This document shows, piece after piece, positions 29,627 through 39,730 of a stretch of DNA of 57,131 nt. Within the stretch, counting starts at the first letter, position 1; each line of letters starts with the position of its first letter. The translations under genes were made by a program, and so were the position numbers. Origin of the DNA: Longimicrobium sp. (lineage in GTDB: Bacteria; Gemmatimonadota; Gemmatimonadetes; Longimicrobiales; Longimicrobiaceae); NCBI RefSeq assembly GCF_035474595.1, contig NZ_DATIND010000146.1, positions 1 through 57,131 on the forward strand, written 5' to 3'. The notes beneath the pieces were generated by a model. It worked only from the letters and a program-made list of their open reading frames with translations. It ran no database searches and was not told the DNA's origin.

Positions 29627-29730
29627 GCCTAATATAACAATCGGCTGCAGGGGATGCGGGGCCGTCCATGGTTTCGCGGTCGAAAGGCTTGCGCGGCGGC
29701 CCCGCACCCCTGACCCTTGATCCGATAGGC
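29627..29730 (+). other. attC site d (R' mutated)
   Basis: The left end reads GCCTAATATAAC, an insertion relative to GCCTAAC. The right end is GATAGGC (29724-29730) instead of GTTAGGC, so the essential GTT is lost. Inner arms are intact. Probably poorly recombinogenic. Confidence 0.8.
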
Positions 29731-29880
29731 GGCTTTAACCCACTGATATCACTACCCATGAGTAGTCCCCCTGATTCGGACGCTCCGCTCCTCGCGTTCC
29801 AGGGACGCGTGAGCAGGTTGGTGACAGTGTCACCCATTGCCCCCGCGCTTGCTCAAGGCATATCCTGGCTGTCGCTGTCA

Positions 29881-30438
29881 ATGATCGTCCCGGGACGCAC
29901 GCTGCTCTTCATGATCCTGACAGTGTGTGTTGCCGCCCAGACGTCGGTGGTCACTGCACAGGTGAGAGCTTTGCCAAAACCGATCGAGCCTATCCGACCG
30001 ACGCCGCCCACCATTCGCTCCATACCCCCACCTGTAAACAGCTTACCACCCACCACCATCAATAGGCCTCTCACTGTTCCAACAGACCAACAGACCCTTT
30101 CGCGTGCGCCCGACAGAACGGTCCGTGAATCTGGCATGCCAGTATCGGCAGGAGGCGGGAACGACTCCCTGGAGGAGCACGAGCACGGGCACCCTCACGA
30201 GAATCAGGAAGCGGGCGACAGTGGTGTCACCGACACTACATCAGTGGCGGACCCAGTTGACACTACTCTGTTTACTGCACCGCCGAACCCTCCGCCGCCT
30301 GCTGAACCTTCGCCGCCATCGAGCAATGTCGCTCCGCCGCAAGAGCGTCCCAATCCCAATCACACGGTGGAATTGCTCGTGGCGATGCTGCTCTGCCTGA
30401 TGCTCCTCTTCGCCTGGCGCCGATCGGCGCGGGGGTAG
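29881..30438 (+). CDS. Proline-rich exported membrane-anchored protein, 185 aa
   Basis: The frame is open from further upstream (ATG at 29758 is the alternative). ATG at 29881 is preferred because it begins a signal peptide, MIVPGRTLLFMILTVCVAAQ, with a likely cut after VVTAQ. The mature part is dominated by Pro, Thr, Ser and Asn, with an acidic/His stretch (EEHEHGHPHEN) that could bind metal. A C-terminal helix (LLVAMLLCLMLLFAW) follows, then RRSARG. That arrangement (signal, Pro-rich stalk, terminal helix, basic tail) is typical of wall- or membrane-anchored surface proteins. No ribosome binding site decides between the two starts. Confidence 0.6.
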   Translation: MIVPGRTLLFMILTVCVAAQTSVVTAQVRALPKPIEPIRPTPPTIRSIPPPVNSLPPTTINRPLTVPTDQQTLSRAPDRTVRESGMPVSAGGGNDSLEEHEHGHPHENQEAGDSGVTDTTSVADPVDTTLFTAPPNPPPPAEPSPPSSNVAPPQERPNPNHTVELLVAMLLCLMLLFAWRRSARG

Positions 30439-30451
30439 AGCGTGGCCGCCC

Positions 30452-30552
30452 GCCTGACAATCAGCTGCAGGGGATGGCGGGGCCGTCCATGCTTTCGGGT
30501 GACGAGGATCTTGCGCGCCGGCCTCGCATCCCTGACCCTTGAGTCGTTACAT
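30452..30552 (+). other. attC site e (degenerate)
   Basis: R'' is GCCTGAC and R' reads GTTACAT. Arms are partly changed (GATGGCGGGGC, GCCTCGCATCCC). The ATG inside the R' end (30551) is a possible start of the next gene. Confidence 0.7.
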
Positions 30553-30979
30553 GGTCCAGAATGTTCCGGCCTCCACGCTGCCCATGACTCGCGTGGCGTA
30601 TCTCGCCGCCGTCGTGGTGACGATCGCCGTCGGGCTGCTCGTCCACCTGCGCGGCGCGCCGCTCGGGCCGGTCGCGCGGGACGTGCTCGGTGACGCCCTC
30701 TGGGCCGCGATGGTCGCGTGGGGGGCGGGGGCGCTGGCCCCCGGTGTGCGGCTGGCAGCGCGGAGCGCCGTGGCGTACGCGGTCTGCGCTGCCGTGGAGG
30801 CGAGTCAGCTGTACCACGCCCCGGCACTCGACGCGATCCGCGCGACGCGTGCGGGGCACCTGGCGTTGGGGAGCGGCTTCGACGCGCGGGATCTGCTGGC
30901 CTACGCGCTCGGCGTGGCGGGGGCCGCGCTCCTGGAGGCGGCGGTCGTCGCGCGGGGCAGACGTCTGCGCGCGGCCTGA
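30551..30979 (+). CDS. DUF2809 family membrane protein, 142 aa
   Basis: The translation matches the DUF2809 layout: four or five hydrophobic helices, GDALWAAMV in the second, an E-x-S-Q-L-Y motif in the third, then I-R-A-T-R-A-G-H-L-A-L-G-S-G-F and D-L-L-A-Y-A-L-G. These are small integral membrane proteins of unknown function. Two starts are possible: ATG at 30551, which lies in the attC R' end, or ATG at 30584 (MTRVAYLAAVVV), which removes 11 residues before the first helix. GC content is high, unlike the preceding cassettes, so this cassette may come from a high-GC relative. Confidence 0.8.
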   Translation: MVQNVPASTLPMTRVAYLAAVVVTIAVGLLVHLRGAPLGPVARDVLGDALWAAMVAWGAGALAPGVRLAARSAVAYAVCAAVEASQLYHAPALDAIRATRAGHLALGSGFDARDLLAYALGVAGAALLEAAVVARGRRLRAA

Positions 30980-31014
30980 GCGGCCCCGCACCCCTGACCC
31001 TTGTGTCGCCAAGC
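30974..31014 (+). other. attC site f (right half only)
   Basis: Only the right half remains, beginning at GCCTGAGCGGCCCCGCACCC and ending GCCAAGC in place of GTTAGGC. The left arm is missing and the DUF2809 stop codon falls inside it. Confidence 0.65.
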
Positions 31015-31031
31015 CACTTCAGGAGCACGTC

Positions 31032-31580
<549 letters not shown>

Positions 31581-31601
31581 CCCATCCAACCTCGGGCAGA
31601 C

Positions 31602-31695
31602 GCCCGACAATCGGCTGCAGGGAATGCGGGGACGCCCATGTTTCGCCGGGCGACAGCCTTACGCGCCGGTCCCGCACCCCTGACCCTTGTCAGAT
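31602..31695 (+). other. attC site g (degenerate)
   Basis: R'' reads GCCCGAC, R' reads GTCAGAT, and the arms GGAATGCGGGGAC and GTCCCGCACCCC pair with the extra A kept. It is the last clear attC site. Confidence 0.75.
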
Positions 31696-32219
31696 CGCTT
31701 GAAAACATCGCGGCAGCCGCAGGTGATCCCTCCCGCGGCTGCCGTGTGTTTGATCGCTGCGGGCTCGGGCGGCAAGCCGCCGCGCGTGCCCGACGAGCAC
31801 TGGAACTGGCGGCCGGACGGGCGGTCACGGGCGATGGGCCCGCTCGCCACCCACCTGGTGGAGGTGCTGAACCTCGCCGCGACCGTGCTCTCGCGCGACG
31901 GCTACGACGTGGCCGCGGAACGCTGGCCCGGCGGCGCGCCCGCAACGCACGACCAGCTCATGAGCGCGTACGAGAGCGCCGCGATCGCGATCACGCAGGC
32001 CATTGCCGCCGTGCCGGAAGGCGCATGGACGCGGGTATTCACCGTGCGCAGCGGCAGCATCACGCAGCTGGGGATGCCGCGCTACACCGTGTTCCCTCGA
32101 TGGCCATCAACCACCTGGTACACCACCGCGCCCAGCTCACCGGCTACATGCGCCAGCTCGGCATCCCCGTGCTCGCCCTGTACGGCCCCACGGCCGACGA
32201 GGATGGCCCGCCGATGTAG
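31687..32219 (+). pseudogene. DinB-family protein, 5'-truncated and frameshifted
   Basis: Two adjacent frames together give a DinB-like four-helix protein. Frame 1 (to about 32098) reads WNWRPDGRSRAMGPLATHLV...MPRYTV. Frame 3 then continues MAINHLVHHRAQLTGYMRQL and ends IPVLALYGPTADED. In intact DinB proteins the MPR segment is followed directly by the nHLxHHRAQL metal-ligand segment, so one base has been lost or gained near 32098. The N-terminus before WNWRP runs into the post-attC leader repeat and has no plausible start, so the gene is also truncated. DinB-type proteins are thiol transferases or metal-dependent hydrolases. Confidence 0.7.
31710..31752. repeat. Post-attC leader repeat, copy 3, with hairpin
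   Basis: CGGCAGCCGC (31711-31720) pairs perfectly with GCGGCTGCCG (31735-31744) across a 14-base loop, then GTGTGTT. It is the most complete copy of the element seen after sites b and c. Confidence 0.7.
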
Positions 32220-32241
32220 CACCTACCCCGGGAGGAACACC

Positions 32242-32706
32242 ATGATCGTTGAAGCGCAGGTAACCATCAAGGGATCCAGGGCGGCAGTCTGGGCGGCAAT
32301 GACCGACATCGAGAACGCCTCGGAAACCATCAGCGGAATCGAAAAGATCGAGATTCTCGAAAAACCGGCGAGCGGGCTCGTGGGACTGAAGTGGCGAGAG
32401 ACGCGGATGCTGTTCGGCAAGCCGGCTACCGCGGAAAAGTGGATCACCGATGCTGCCGGGAACGAGTTCTACAAGACCAGGGCAGAAAGCGATGGATTCG
32501 TATTCCTGTCCACCACCAGCATTTCGGAGAGCAGCGGCGGCATTACGTTGAGCAGCTCTCATGATTCCCAGCCCCAGGGCATCGTTGCAGGGTTGCTGTC
32601 GATCCCGATGGGGCTTCTTTTCAAGGGCGTGGCGAAAAGGGCCCTCCTGCAAGACCTGAACGATATCAAGTCCGCGGTTGAACAGGAATCATCGGCTGCG
32701 GCCTGA
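32242..32706 (+). CDS. SRPBCC-family protein, 154 aa
   Basis: ATG at 32242 with GGAGG at 32231-32235. The sequence begins MIVEAQVTIKGSRAAVWAAM and continues with GIEKIEILE and a beta-rich core, the usual layout of polyketide cyclase/START-like SRPBCC proteins, which bind hydrophobic ligands. Residues near 118-135 (GIVAGLLSIPMGLLFKGVA) are hydrophobic and probably the long C-terminal helix. It lies outside the last clear attC, 22 bases after the DinB remnant. Whether it belongs to that cassette is uncertain. Confidence 0.75.
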   Translation: MIVEAQVTIKGSRAAVWAAMTDIENASETISGIEKIEILEKPASGLVGLKWRETRMLFGKPATAEKWITDAAGNEFYKTRAESDGFVFLSTTSISESSGGITLSSSHDSQPQGIVAGLLSIPMGLLFKGVAKRALLQDLNDIKSAVEQESSAAA

Positions 32707-32817
32707 AAACGGCATGCGGCGGTGGTTCGACCACTTGCAGGTTCCTACGCTCGGTTCGAGCTTTCGGTGACGGCGTCGCGGTTGCGTCGCCCCAGATCCG
32801 TTTCGAAGGGAGGGCCG

Positions 32818-33057
32818 ATGAACTGGCGCGAGCACATCCATTCCGATCCTGCCGTACTGACCGGGAAGCCAGTCGTGCGTGGTACTCGACTGGCGGTGGA
32901 TTTCCTCTTGGAGCTTTTCGCCTCAGGGTGGACGTCTGCGCAGGTGCTGGAGGGCTATCCCCAGCTCACCCCCGAAGCGCTCCGGGCGGTTTTCGCGTTC
33001 GCAGCCGAGGCGATGCACGAGGAATCCTTCTATGCCGTCCAGCTTGGGGCCAGGTAG
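32818..33057 (+). CDS. DUF433 antitoxin, 79 aa
   Basis: ATG at 32818 after GGGAGGG at about 32808-32814. It has the DUF433 motifs HSDPAVLTGKPVVRGTRLAV and LEGYPQLTPEALRAVFAFA, a short winged-helix-like fold of about 75 residues. DUF433 proteins are regularly paired with DUF5615 PIN-like proteins, and the next gene is one. The stop TAG shares its last G with the partner GTG, giving tight translational coupling. It is expected to neutralise the toxin and repress the pair. Confidence 0.85.
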   Translation: MNWREHIHSDPAVLTGKPVVRGTRLAVDFLLELFASGWTSAQVLEGYPQLTPEALRAVFAFAAEAMHEESFYAVQLGAR

Positions 33058-33422
33058 TGCGCCTGCTCGCGGACGAGAACGTGCCGGTGCCGAGCATCCG
33101 CCTGCTTCGCACGGCCGGGTACATGGTCGAGGCGATGATCGAGCTTGCGCCCGGCACTCCCGACCCCGAGGTGCTCTCGCATGCACGTCAGCACGGACAG
33201 ATTCTCATTACCTTTGACCGTGACTTTGGCGAGTTGGTCTATCACCGCGGAAGTCCCGTCCCGGCGGGCATCATCTATCTCCGTCTGAGCCCAGCCGATC
33301 CTGAGGAAGCAGGCCGCGTACTCTTCAACCTTTTCGCCATTGAGGAACTTCAGCTGGAGGGCCGCTTCACCGTTGTAGACACCGATCGTATCCGCCAGCG
33401 GCCCCTGCTCTCCTTGGAGTAG
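33057..33422 (+). CDS. DUF5615 PIN-like toxin, 121 aa
   Basis: GTG start at 33057 overlaps the DUF433 stop by one base. RLLADENVPVPSIRLLRTAG has the D-E-N of the Mut7-C/DUF5615 fold, and ILITFDRDFGELVYHRG carries the F-D-x-D-F acidic pair, so the likely RNase active site is present. The family is the toxin of DUF433/DUF5615 modules. Such pairs are common at integron and genomic-island edges, where they help retain DNA. Confidence 0.85.
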   Translation: MRLLADENVPVPSIRLLRTAGYMVEAMIELAPGTPDPEVLSHARQHGQILITFDRDFGELVYHRGSPVPAGIIYLRLSPADPEEAGRVLFNLFAIEELQLEGRFTVVDTDRIRQRPLLSLE

Positions 33423-33482
33423 TGCCCTCCACACAGCAATCGGCTGATCGTGAACCTGAGGCTTCCCGCACCCCTTCCGCGA

Positions 33483-33923
33483 ATGATCGATCACGACACC
33501 GCAGAACAATTTCACGCCGAGGCGCTCTCCGCTTCGCTCACCGTGCGCGACCTCCACGCCAGTGTCGCGTGGTATCGGGACGCGCTGGGCTTCGAGGTGG
33601 AGCGGGAGATCACTCGCGAGGGCACGCTCCGCGCGGTGGCGCTCCGTGCGGGTAGCGCGCGGCTCCTCCTGAACCAGGACGACGGGGCCAGGGGGCTCGA
33701 CCGGGCCAAGGGGGCGGGAATCTCGCTGATGTTCACCACCCGGCAGGATGTGGACGCCATCGCCACACGCATCAAGGCGTGCGGGGGCAGCCTCGTTTCC
33801 GAGCCGGCGGACATGCCGTGGGGCGCGCGGGCGTTCCGGTTCCGTGACCCCGATGGCTTCGCGTTCGCGATCTCGTCGCCCGTGTCCAACGAGGCGCCTC
33901 TCGGCGGCACGGCCACGGGATGA
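33483..33923 (+). CDS. VOC-family (glyoxalase/bleomycin resistance) protein, 146 aa
   Basis: Start taken at ATG 33483; an in-frame GTG at 33450 would add 11 residues. SLTVRDLHASVAWYRDALGF and FRFRDPDGFAFAISSP are the paired beta-alpha-beta modules of vicinal-oxygen-chelate enzymes. The E-I-T-R-E-G and the terminal D-P-D-G stretch hold typical metal or substrate contacts. The reaction cannot be told from sequence; glyoxalase, dioxygenase and resistance proteins share this fold. The stop overlaps the start of the YggL gene by 4 bases. Confidence 0.85.
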   Translation: MIDHDTAEQFHAEALSASLTVRDLHASVAWYRDALGFEVEREITREGTLRAVALRAGSARLLLNQDDGARGLDRAKGAGISLMFTTRQDVDAIATRIKACGGSLVSEPADMPWGARAFRFRDPDGFAFAISSPVSNEAPLGGTATG

Positions 33924-34264
33924 ACAAGCGCCAGCGGAAGAAGCATCGCCTCGGCGAGTTCCAGGAGCTCGGGTTCGAGCTGCGGTTCTGCACGCCCGCG
34001 GACTGGTCCGAGGCGCAGCAGCTCGACTTCTGGGACGCCGCGATCACGCGGATCGAGGCGCTCGGCCTCTCGGTGGGCGGCGGGACGGGGACGTGCTGGG
34101 ACGTCTACGTCATGGCATTCCAGGAGCGCCGGACGGTCACGCCGGCGCTTCGGCAGGCTCTCGTCGACTGGCTGGCGGCGCAGCCGGCGGTGTCCGGGCT
34201 GCGGGCCGGCCCGCTCGAGGACGCGTGGCACGAGGGAGCTCCCGTGCGCGCCCCGGCGGCATGA
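33920..34264 (+). CDS. yggL: YggL-family 50S ribosome-binding protein, 114 aa
   Basis: ATGA overlap with the VOC gene. MNKRQRKKHRLGEFQELGFELRF matches the conserved N-terminus of YggL (DUF469), and the central W-D-V-Y-V-M-A and closing W-L-A-A-Q-P regions correspond to the rest of the family. YggL associates with the large ribosomal subunit in Proteobacteria. An operon with a VOC protein suggests a stress role, but this is inference. Confidence 0.8.
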   Translation: MNKRQRKKHRLGEFQELGFELRFCTPADWSEAQQLDFWDAAITRIEALGLSVGGGTGTCWDVYVMAFQERRTVTPALRQALVDWLAAQPAVSGLRAGPLEDAWHEGAPVRAPAA

Positions 34265-34318
34265 CGGATCGTCGCAGCTGAACTCTGGCGTCAGGCGATA
34301 CTCGAGCCCATACCGCTC

Positions 34319-34750
34319 GTGACGATACGCGACACGCGGCTCCAGGCGGCGATCGTGCGGGATGGCCGGCTGCTGCTGTTGCAATGCACGCTGCCGGGCG
34401 AGCCGCCGTTCTGGACGCTGCCCGGCGGCGGGCATGAGGCGGGCGAGAGCGACGCCGAGGCCGTCGCGCGCGAGGTGCGCGAGGAGCTCGGGGTGGCGGT
34501 CGAAGTAGGCGCCGTGCTCGACGACGTGCCGGCCAACCCGCCGGACGGCACGTACACGCGCTGGCGGACGTTCGCGTGCCGCCTCGTGGGCGGCGAGCCG
34601 GCGCCCTGCGGGCCCGATGGCGGGGCGGAGCTCACGGCGGTGCGCTGGCTCCCGCTCGCGGACCCCGGCGAATGGGATGCCACGCTCCGCAGCGACCCGT
34701 TCCTGTGTCCGCAGCTCGAACGGATTCGCGCGGCGCTCGGGCTACCGTGA
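34319..34750 (+). CDS. Nudix hydrolase, 143 aa
   Basis: GTG start at 34319. The Nudix box GHEAGESDAEAVAREVREEL follows GGG, with the E-x-x-E-E metal ligands present (residues about 41-63). FWTLPGG comes just before it. It would hydrolyse a nucleoside-diphosphate derivative; the specific substrate is not evident. It stands 54 bases after the YggL gene and may be in the same transcript. Confidence 0.9.
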   Translation: MTIRDTRLQAAIVRDGRLLLLQCTLPGEPPFWTLPGGGHEAGESDAEAVAREVREELGVAVEVGAVLDDVPANPPDGTYTRWRTFACRLVGGEPAPCGPDGGAELTAVRWLPLADPGEWDATLRSDPFLCPQLERIRAALGLP

Positions 34751-34794
34751 CACGCGCGTGTTCCTCGGCTGGGATGACGAGTCGTTGTGGCCCC

Positions 34795-35130
34795 TGATAC
34801 CGGATCTGGTAATCACCTGTGCATCACAAACGCACAGAGAGACGTCATCCTGAGTCGAACACCGCGCTTCGCGCGACCACGATGGATGAAAGGGAGGCGT
34901 CCTCCGGAGCCGAAACCGGCCGCCGAGCCGAACAGCCTCGCGCAGTTTGCGAGGCTTCCCGTAGTTGTTGCTGCGACTTCAGTCGCCGGTGACCGGCTGC
35001 GCGCGGAACTTTCTATTCAGGCCGGCCACACCGTCGTTACCCTCGAACGAGCGGTTGCAGGCCGAAGGATCTATAGGCGAGGTCGCACGTGTGCTACCAG
35101 ATTGCACGATCGATCCCCGATTCGGTGTGA
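34795..35130. repeat. Dispersed intergenic repeat, copy B
   Basis: Counterpart of 19766-20100, same orientation and nearly the same length. Just downstream are inverted copies of its landmarks: 35253-35273 is the exact reverse complement of 35054-35074 (21 bp), and 35308-35321 that of 34841-34854 (14 bp). The region to 35321 could therefore form a large foldback. Confidence 0.85.
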
Positions 35131-35434
35131 CTTAGCGGCGAGGCGCAGTCGACGAAGCCCCCTTGGCATCGGCCCGGGGGGCTTCGCGCTATCTAATACC
35201 AAATCCGGGGGAAGAATCGGTGCATCCAGCCAAATCACGTGCTGTGGCGCCGATAGATCCTTCGGCCTGCAACCTCCTGTCTAGACGCTGGTTACGGTGT
35301 GGTCGGCCTCAGGATGACGTCGGCTTGATGCGGCGAGGATACACGAACTGAATTCCCGGATTCCGTATTACTATGTTCCGCGGATTTGCGTCGCGCGGGT
35401 GCGGTGAGCGCCGGGACCACGCGATCCGCGACGC
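35131..35434. other. Intergenic region with foldback arms
   Basis: Contains a hairpin (35153-35162 with 35177-35186, C-rich/G-rich) and the two inverted arms noted for the dispersed repeat. No gene is seen. Confidence 0.5.
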
Positions 35435-35463
35435 TTGACAACTAATAAGCAAACGCTTATTGG
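35435..35463 (+). promoter_or_regulatory. Promoter and ArsR-type operator of the ArsR operon
   Basis: TTGACA at 35435-35440, 17-base spacer, TATTGG at 35458-35463. A palindrome AATAAGC-AAAC-GCTTATT (35444-35461) fills the spacer and overlaps the -10 box. The ATG at 35470 lies 7 bases after the -10, so the mRNA is probably leaderless. A repressor bound here would block RNA polymerase, which fits autoregulation. Confidence 0.7.
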
Positions 35464-35469
35464 TTATCC

Positions 35470-35799
35470 ATGCAAAGCGCGGCCGTGGGCGAAGACAGGA
35501 TCTTCCAGGCGCTGGCGGACCCCAGCCGCCGGGCCATCTTCGAGTCGCTCACGCGCGGCGAAGCGGCGGTGAAGGACCTCACGGCGCGCTTCGACATCTC
35601 GCAGCCGGCGGTCTCGCAGCACCTGGCCACGTTGAAGGACGCCGGCCTGGTGAACGGCCGCCGCGAAGGGCGGTGCGTCTACTACCGGGTGGAGCCGCGC
35701 GGGATGAAGCCGCTCATCGACTGGATCGCGCACTACCGCGCCTTCTGGACGGAGCACGTCGATCGCCTGGAACAGCTGCTGGAGAAGATGGACGGATGA
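35470..35799 (+). CDS. ArsR/SmtB-family transcriptional regulator, 109 aa
   Basis: A winged-helix protein with FQALADPSRRAIFESLTRGE, then LTARFDISQPAVSQHLATLK (recognition helix) and the wing GRREGRCVYYRVEP. No Cys metal site is seen in helix 3 or 5, so it is more like the aerobic or ligand-free subgroup that pairs with AHSA1 proteins than a metal sensor. The ATG has no Shine-Dalgarno sequence and sits right after the promoter, suggesting a leaderless start. It overlaps the next start by 4 bases. Confidence 0.9.
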   Translation: MQSAAVGEDRIFQALADPSRRAIFESLTRGEAAVKDLTARFDISQPAVSQHLATLKDAGLVNGRREGRCVYYRVEPRGMKPLIDWIAHYRAFWTEHVDRLEQLLEKMDG

Positions 35800-36232
35800 G
35801 CCGCGCAGACACGACCGACCCATCGCAAAGCGAAGCCATCTCCTTCGAGTTCGATCTGCAGCACGCGCCGGAGAAGGTGTGGCGCGCGCTCACCGAGCCC
35901 GAGCTGCTCGCGGAGTGGCTTCTCCCCGTCATCGATCTCCATCTGGAGCCGGGGGCGGCGTTCACGTTCCGGACGCAGCCGTACCCCGGGTGGGACGGCA
36001 CGGTGAGCTGCCGGGTCCTGGAGATCGAACCGCAGAGAAAGCTCAGCTATACGTGGACCGTTCCCTTCCTCGACACCGTGGTGACCTTCACGCTCACGCC
36101 CACGGCGTCGGGCACGCGCCTGTCGCTCGTGCAGTCGGGCTTCAAGCCGGACCAGAAGCGGGAGTTCGGCGGCGCGCGCTACGGCTGGAACATGATGGGC
36201 GGGAAGCTCGCCGACCTGCTCGCGAGGATCCC

Positions 36233-36236
<4 letters not shown>
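35796..36236 (+). CDS. SRPBCC/AHSA1-domain protein, 146 aa
   Basis: The ATG overlaps the ArsR stop (ATGA). Residues 20-50 (FDLQHAPEKVWRALTEPELL) and the closing YGWNMMGGKLADLL match the activator-of-Hsp90-ATPase-like branch of SRPBCC, a small hydrophobic cavity. These are very often paired with ArsR-type regulators. It may bind the inducing or toxic ligand, but no ligand is known. Confidence 0.85.
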
Positions 36237-38718
<2,482 letters not shown>

Positions 38719-38722
<4 letters not shown>

Positions 38723-38937
38723 GCTGGAACCGATGGATTCGGCAGGCCCACCGCTGGCTGTCCATCGTCTTCACGGTGACGGTGATCGCCAACTTCGCCG
38801 CCATGTCGCGGGGGACGCCGCCCGCGTGGGTGACCTACTCGCCGCTGCTCCCGCTCGCCCTGCTCCTGTTCAGCGGCCTGTACCTCTTCGTGCTGCCGTA
38901 TGCCACCCGGCGACGCAGCGGACAGCGCAGCAGCTGA
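38719..38937 (+). CDS. Small two-helix membrane protein, 72 aa
   Basis: TTG start at 38719 overlaps the UvrA-like stop (TTGA), with GAGGAGG at 38707-38713 upstream. Two hydrophobic helices (LSIVFTVTVIANFAAM and LLPLALLLFSGLYLFVL) are joined by a short loop with a Gly-Thr-Pro, then a basic tail. The function is unknown. Its place in an ArsR-AHSA1-UvrA-like operon suggests a membrane partner of the same resistance response. Confidence 0.7.
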
Positions 38938-39037
38938 ACGTGCGGGCGGCCGTCGACGAGAAGCAGCTGGCCGGCCGGATCGAGGAGGCGGCCTCCATCC
39001 CGGCTGGAACGGCGGATCCTCATCACAGGGTGAGAAC

Positions 39038-39457
39038 ATGAAGAAACCGGACGCGAGCCCGGCCCGGCCGGCATCGGAGCTCATCTCGCAGAGAATCGCC
39101 GAGCTGGGCGACTGGCGCGGGGAAACCCTCGGCAGGATGCGCAGGCTCATCCAGGAAGCGGACCCGGACGTGGTCGAGGAGTGGAAGTGGATGGGCACGC
39201 CGGTCTGGTCGCACGACGGCATCATCTGCACGGGCGAATCCTACAAGAGCGTCGTGAAGCTCACCTTCCTCAAGGGCGCGTCGCTGGAAGATCCGGCCGG
39301 TCTCTTCAACTCGAGTCTGGACGGAAACGCACGCCGCGCGATCGACATCCGCGAAGGAGAAGAAGTCGACGAGCCCGCCTTCAAGGCGCTCGTTCGCCAG
39401 GCGGTCGCCCTCAACAGCGCCGGCAAGCCGAAACCGGCGAAGAACGCGAAGTCCTAG
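39038..39457 (+). CDS. DUF1801 (YdhG/YjbR-like) protein, 139 aa
   Basis: ATG at 39038 after AGGGTGAG. Residues 15-120 match DUF1801: ISQRIAELGDWRGETLGRMR, then W-x-W-M-G-T-P-V-W and V-K-L-T-F-L-K-G-A. The C-terminus is Lys/Ala-rich. The family has a frataxin/YdhG-like fold and no settled function. It lies about 100 bases after the membrane protein and is followed by a hairpin terminator, so it is probably the last gene of the ArsR operon. Confidence 0.8.
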   Translation: MKKPDASPARPASELISQRIAELGDWRGETLGRMRRLIQEADPDVVEEWKWMGTPVWSHDGIICTGESYKSVVKLTFLKGASLEDPAGLFNSSLDGNARRAIDIREGEEVDEPAFKALVRQAVALNSAGKPKPAKNAKS

Positions 39458-39482
39458 CGTCGCCGATCCGGCGCCTGGCCCA

Positions 39483-39525
39483 CGGCCCCGCTCCCTCGCA
39501 CGAGGGGGTGGGGCCGCTCCGTTTT
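39483..39525 (+). terminator. Candidate rho-independent terminator
   Basis: CGGCCCCGCTCCCTCG (39483-39498) pairs with CGAGGGGGTGGGGCCG (39501-39516) with one interrupted block, followed by CTCCGTTTT. It closes the ArsR/UvrA-like operon. Confidence 0.65.
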
Positions 39526-39730
39526 GCGGCTCACCGTCGTCCATCGGGATGCCGGCCGATGCGAATCAGCCCGCGGAATGCTCCTCGAATCGCGCGCCCG
39601 CATCGCAACATCCTTTGCGAACCATCGTCCCCCGTTCATACTTCGCTGCATCCGCTCCCCGCGCGGTGATCCGCCATGGGAGCGCGAACCTGCCGGCTCC
39701 CGTCGTTCCCCCCTGGCCCCGGACCAGCCC

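Noticed and set aside
33450-33482. Upstream GTG as the start of the VOC gene
   Set aside because: It would add 11 residues unlike the family; ATG at 33483 leads directly into the conserved part.
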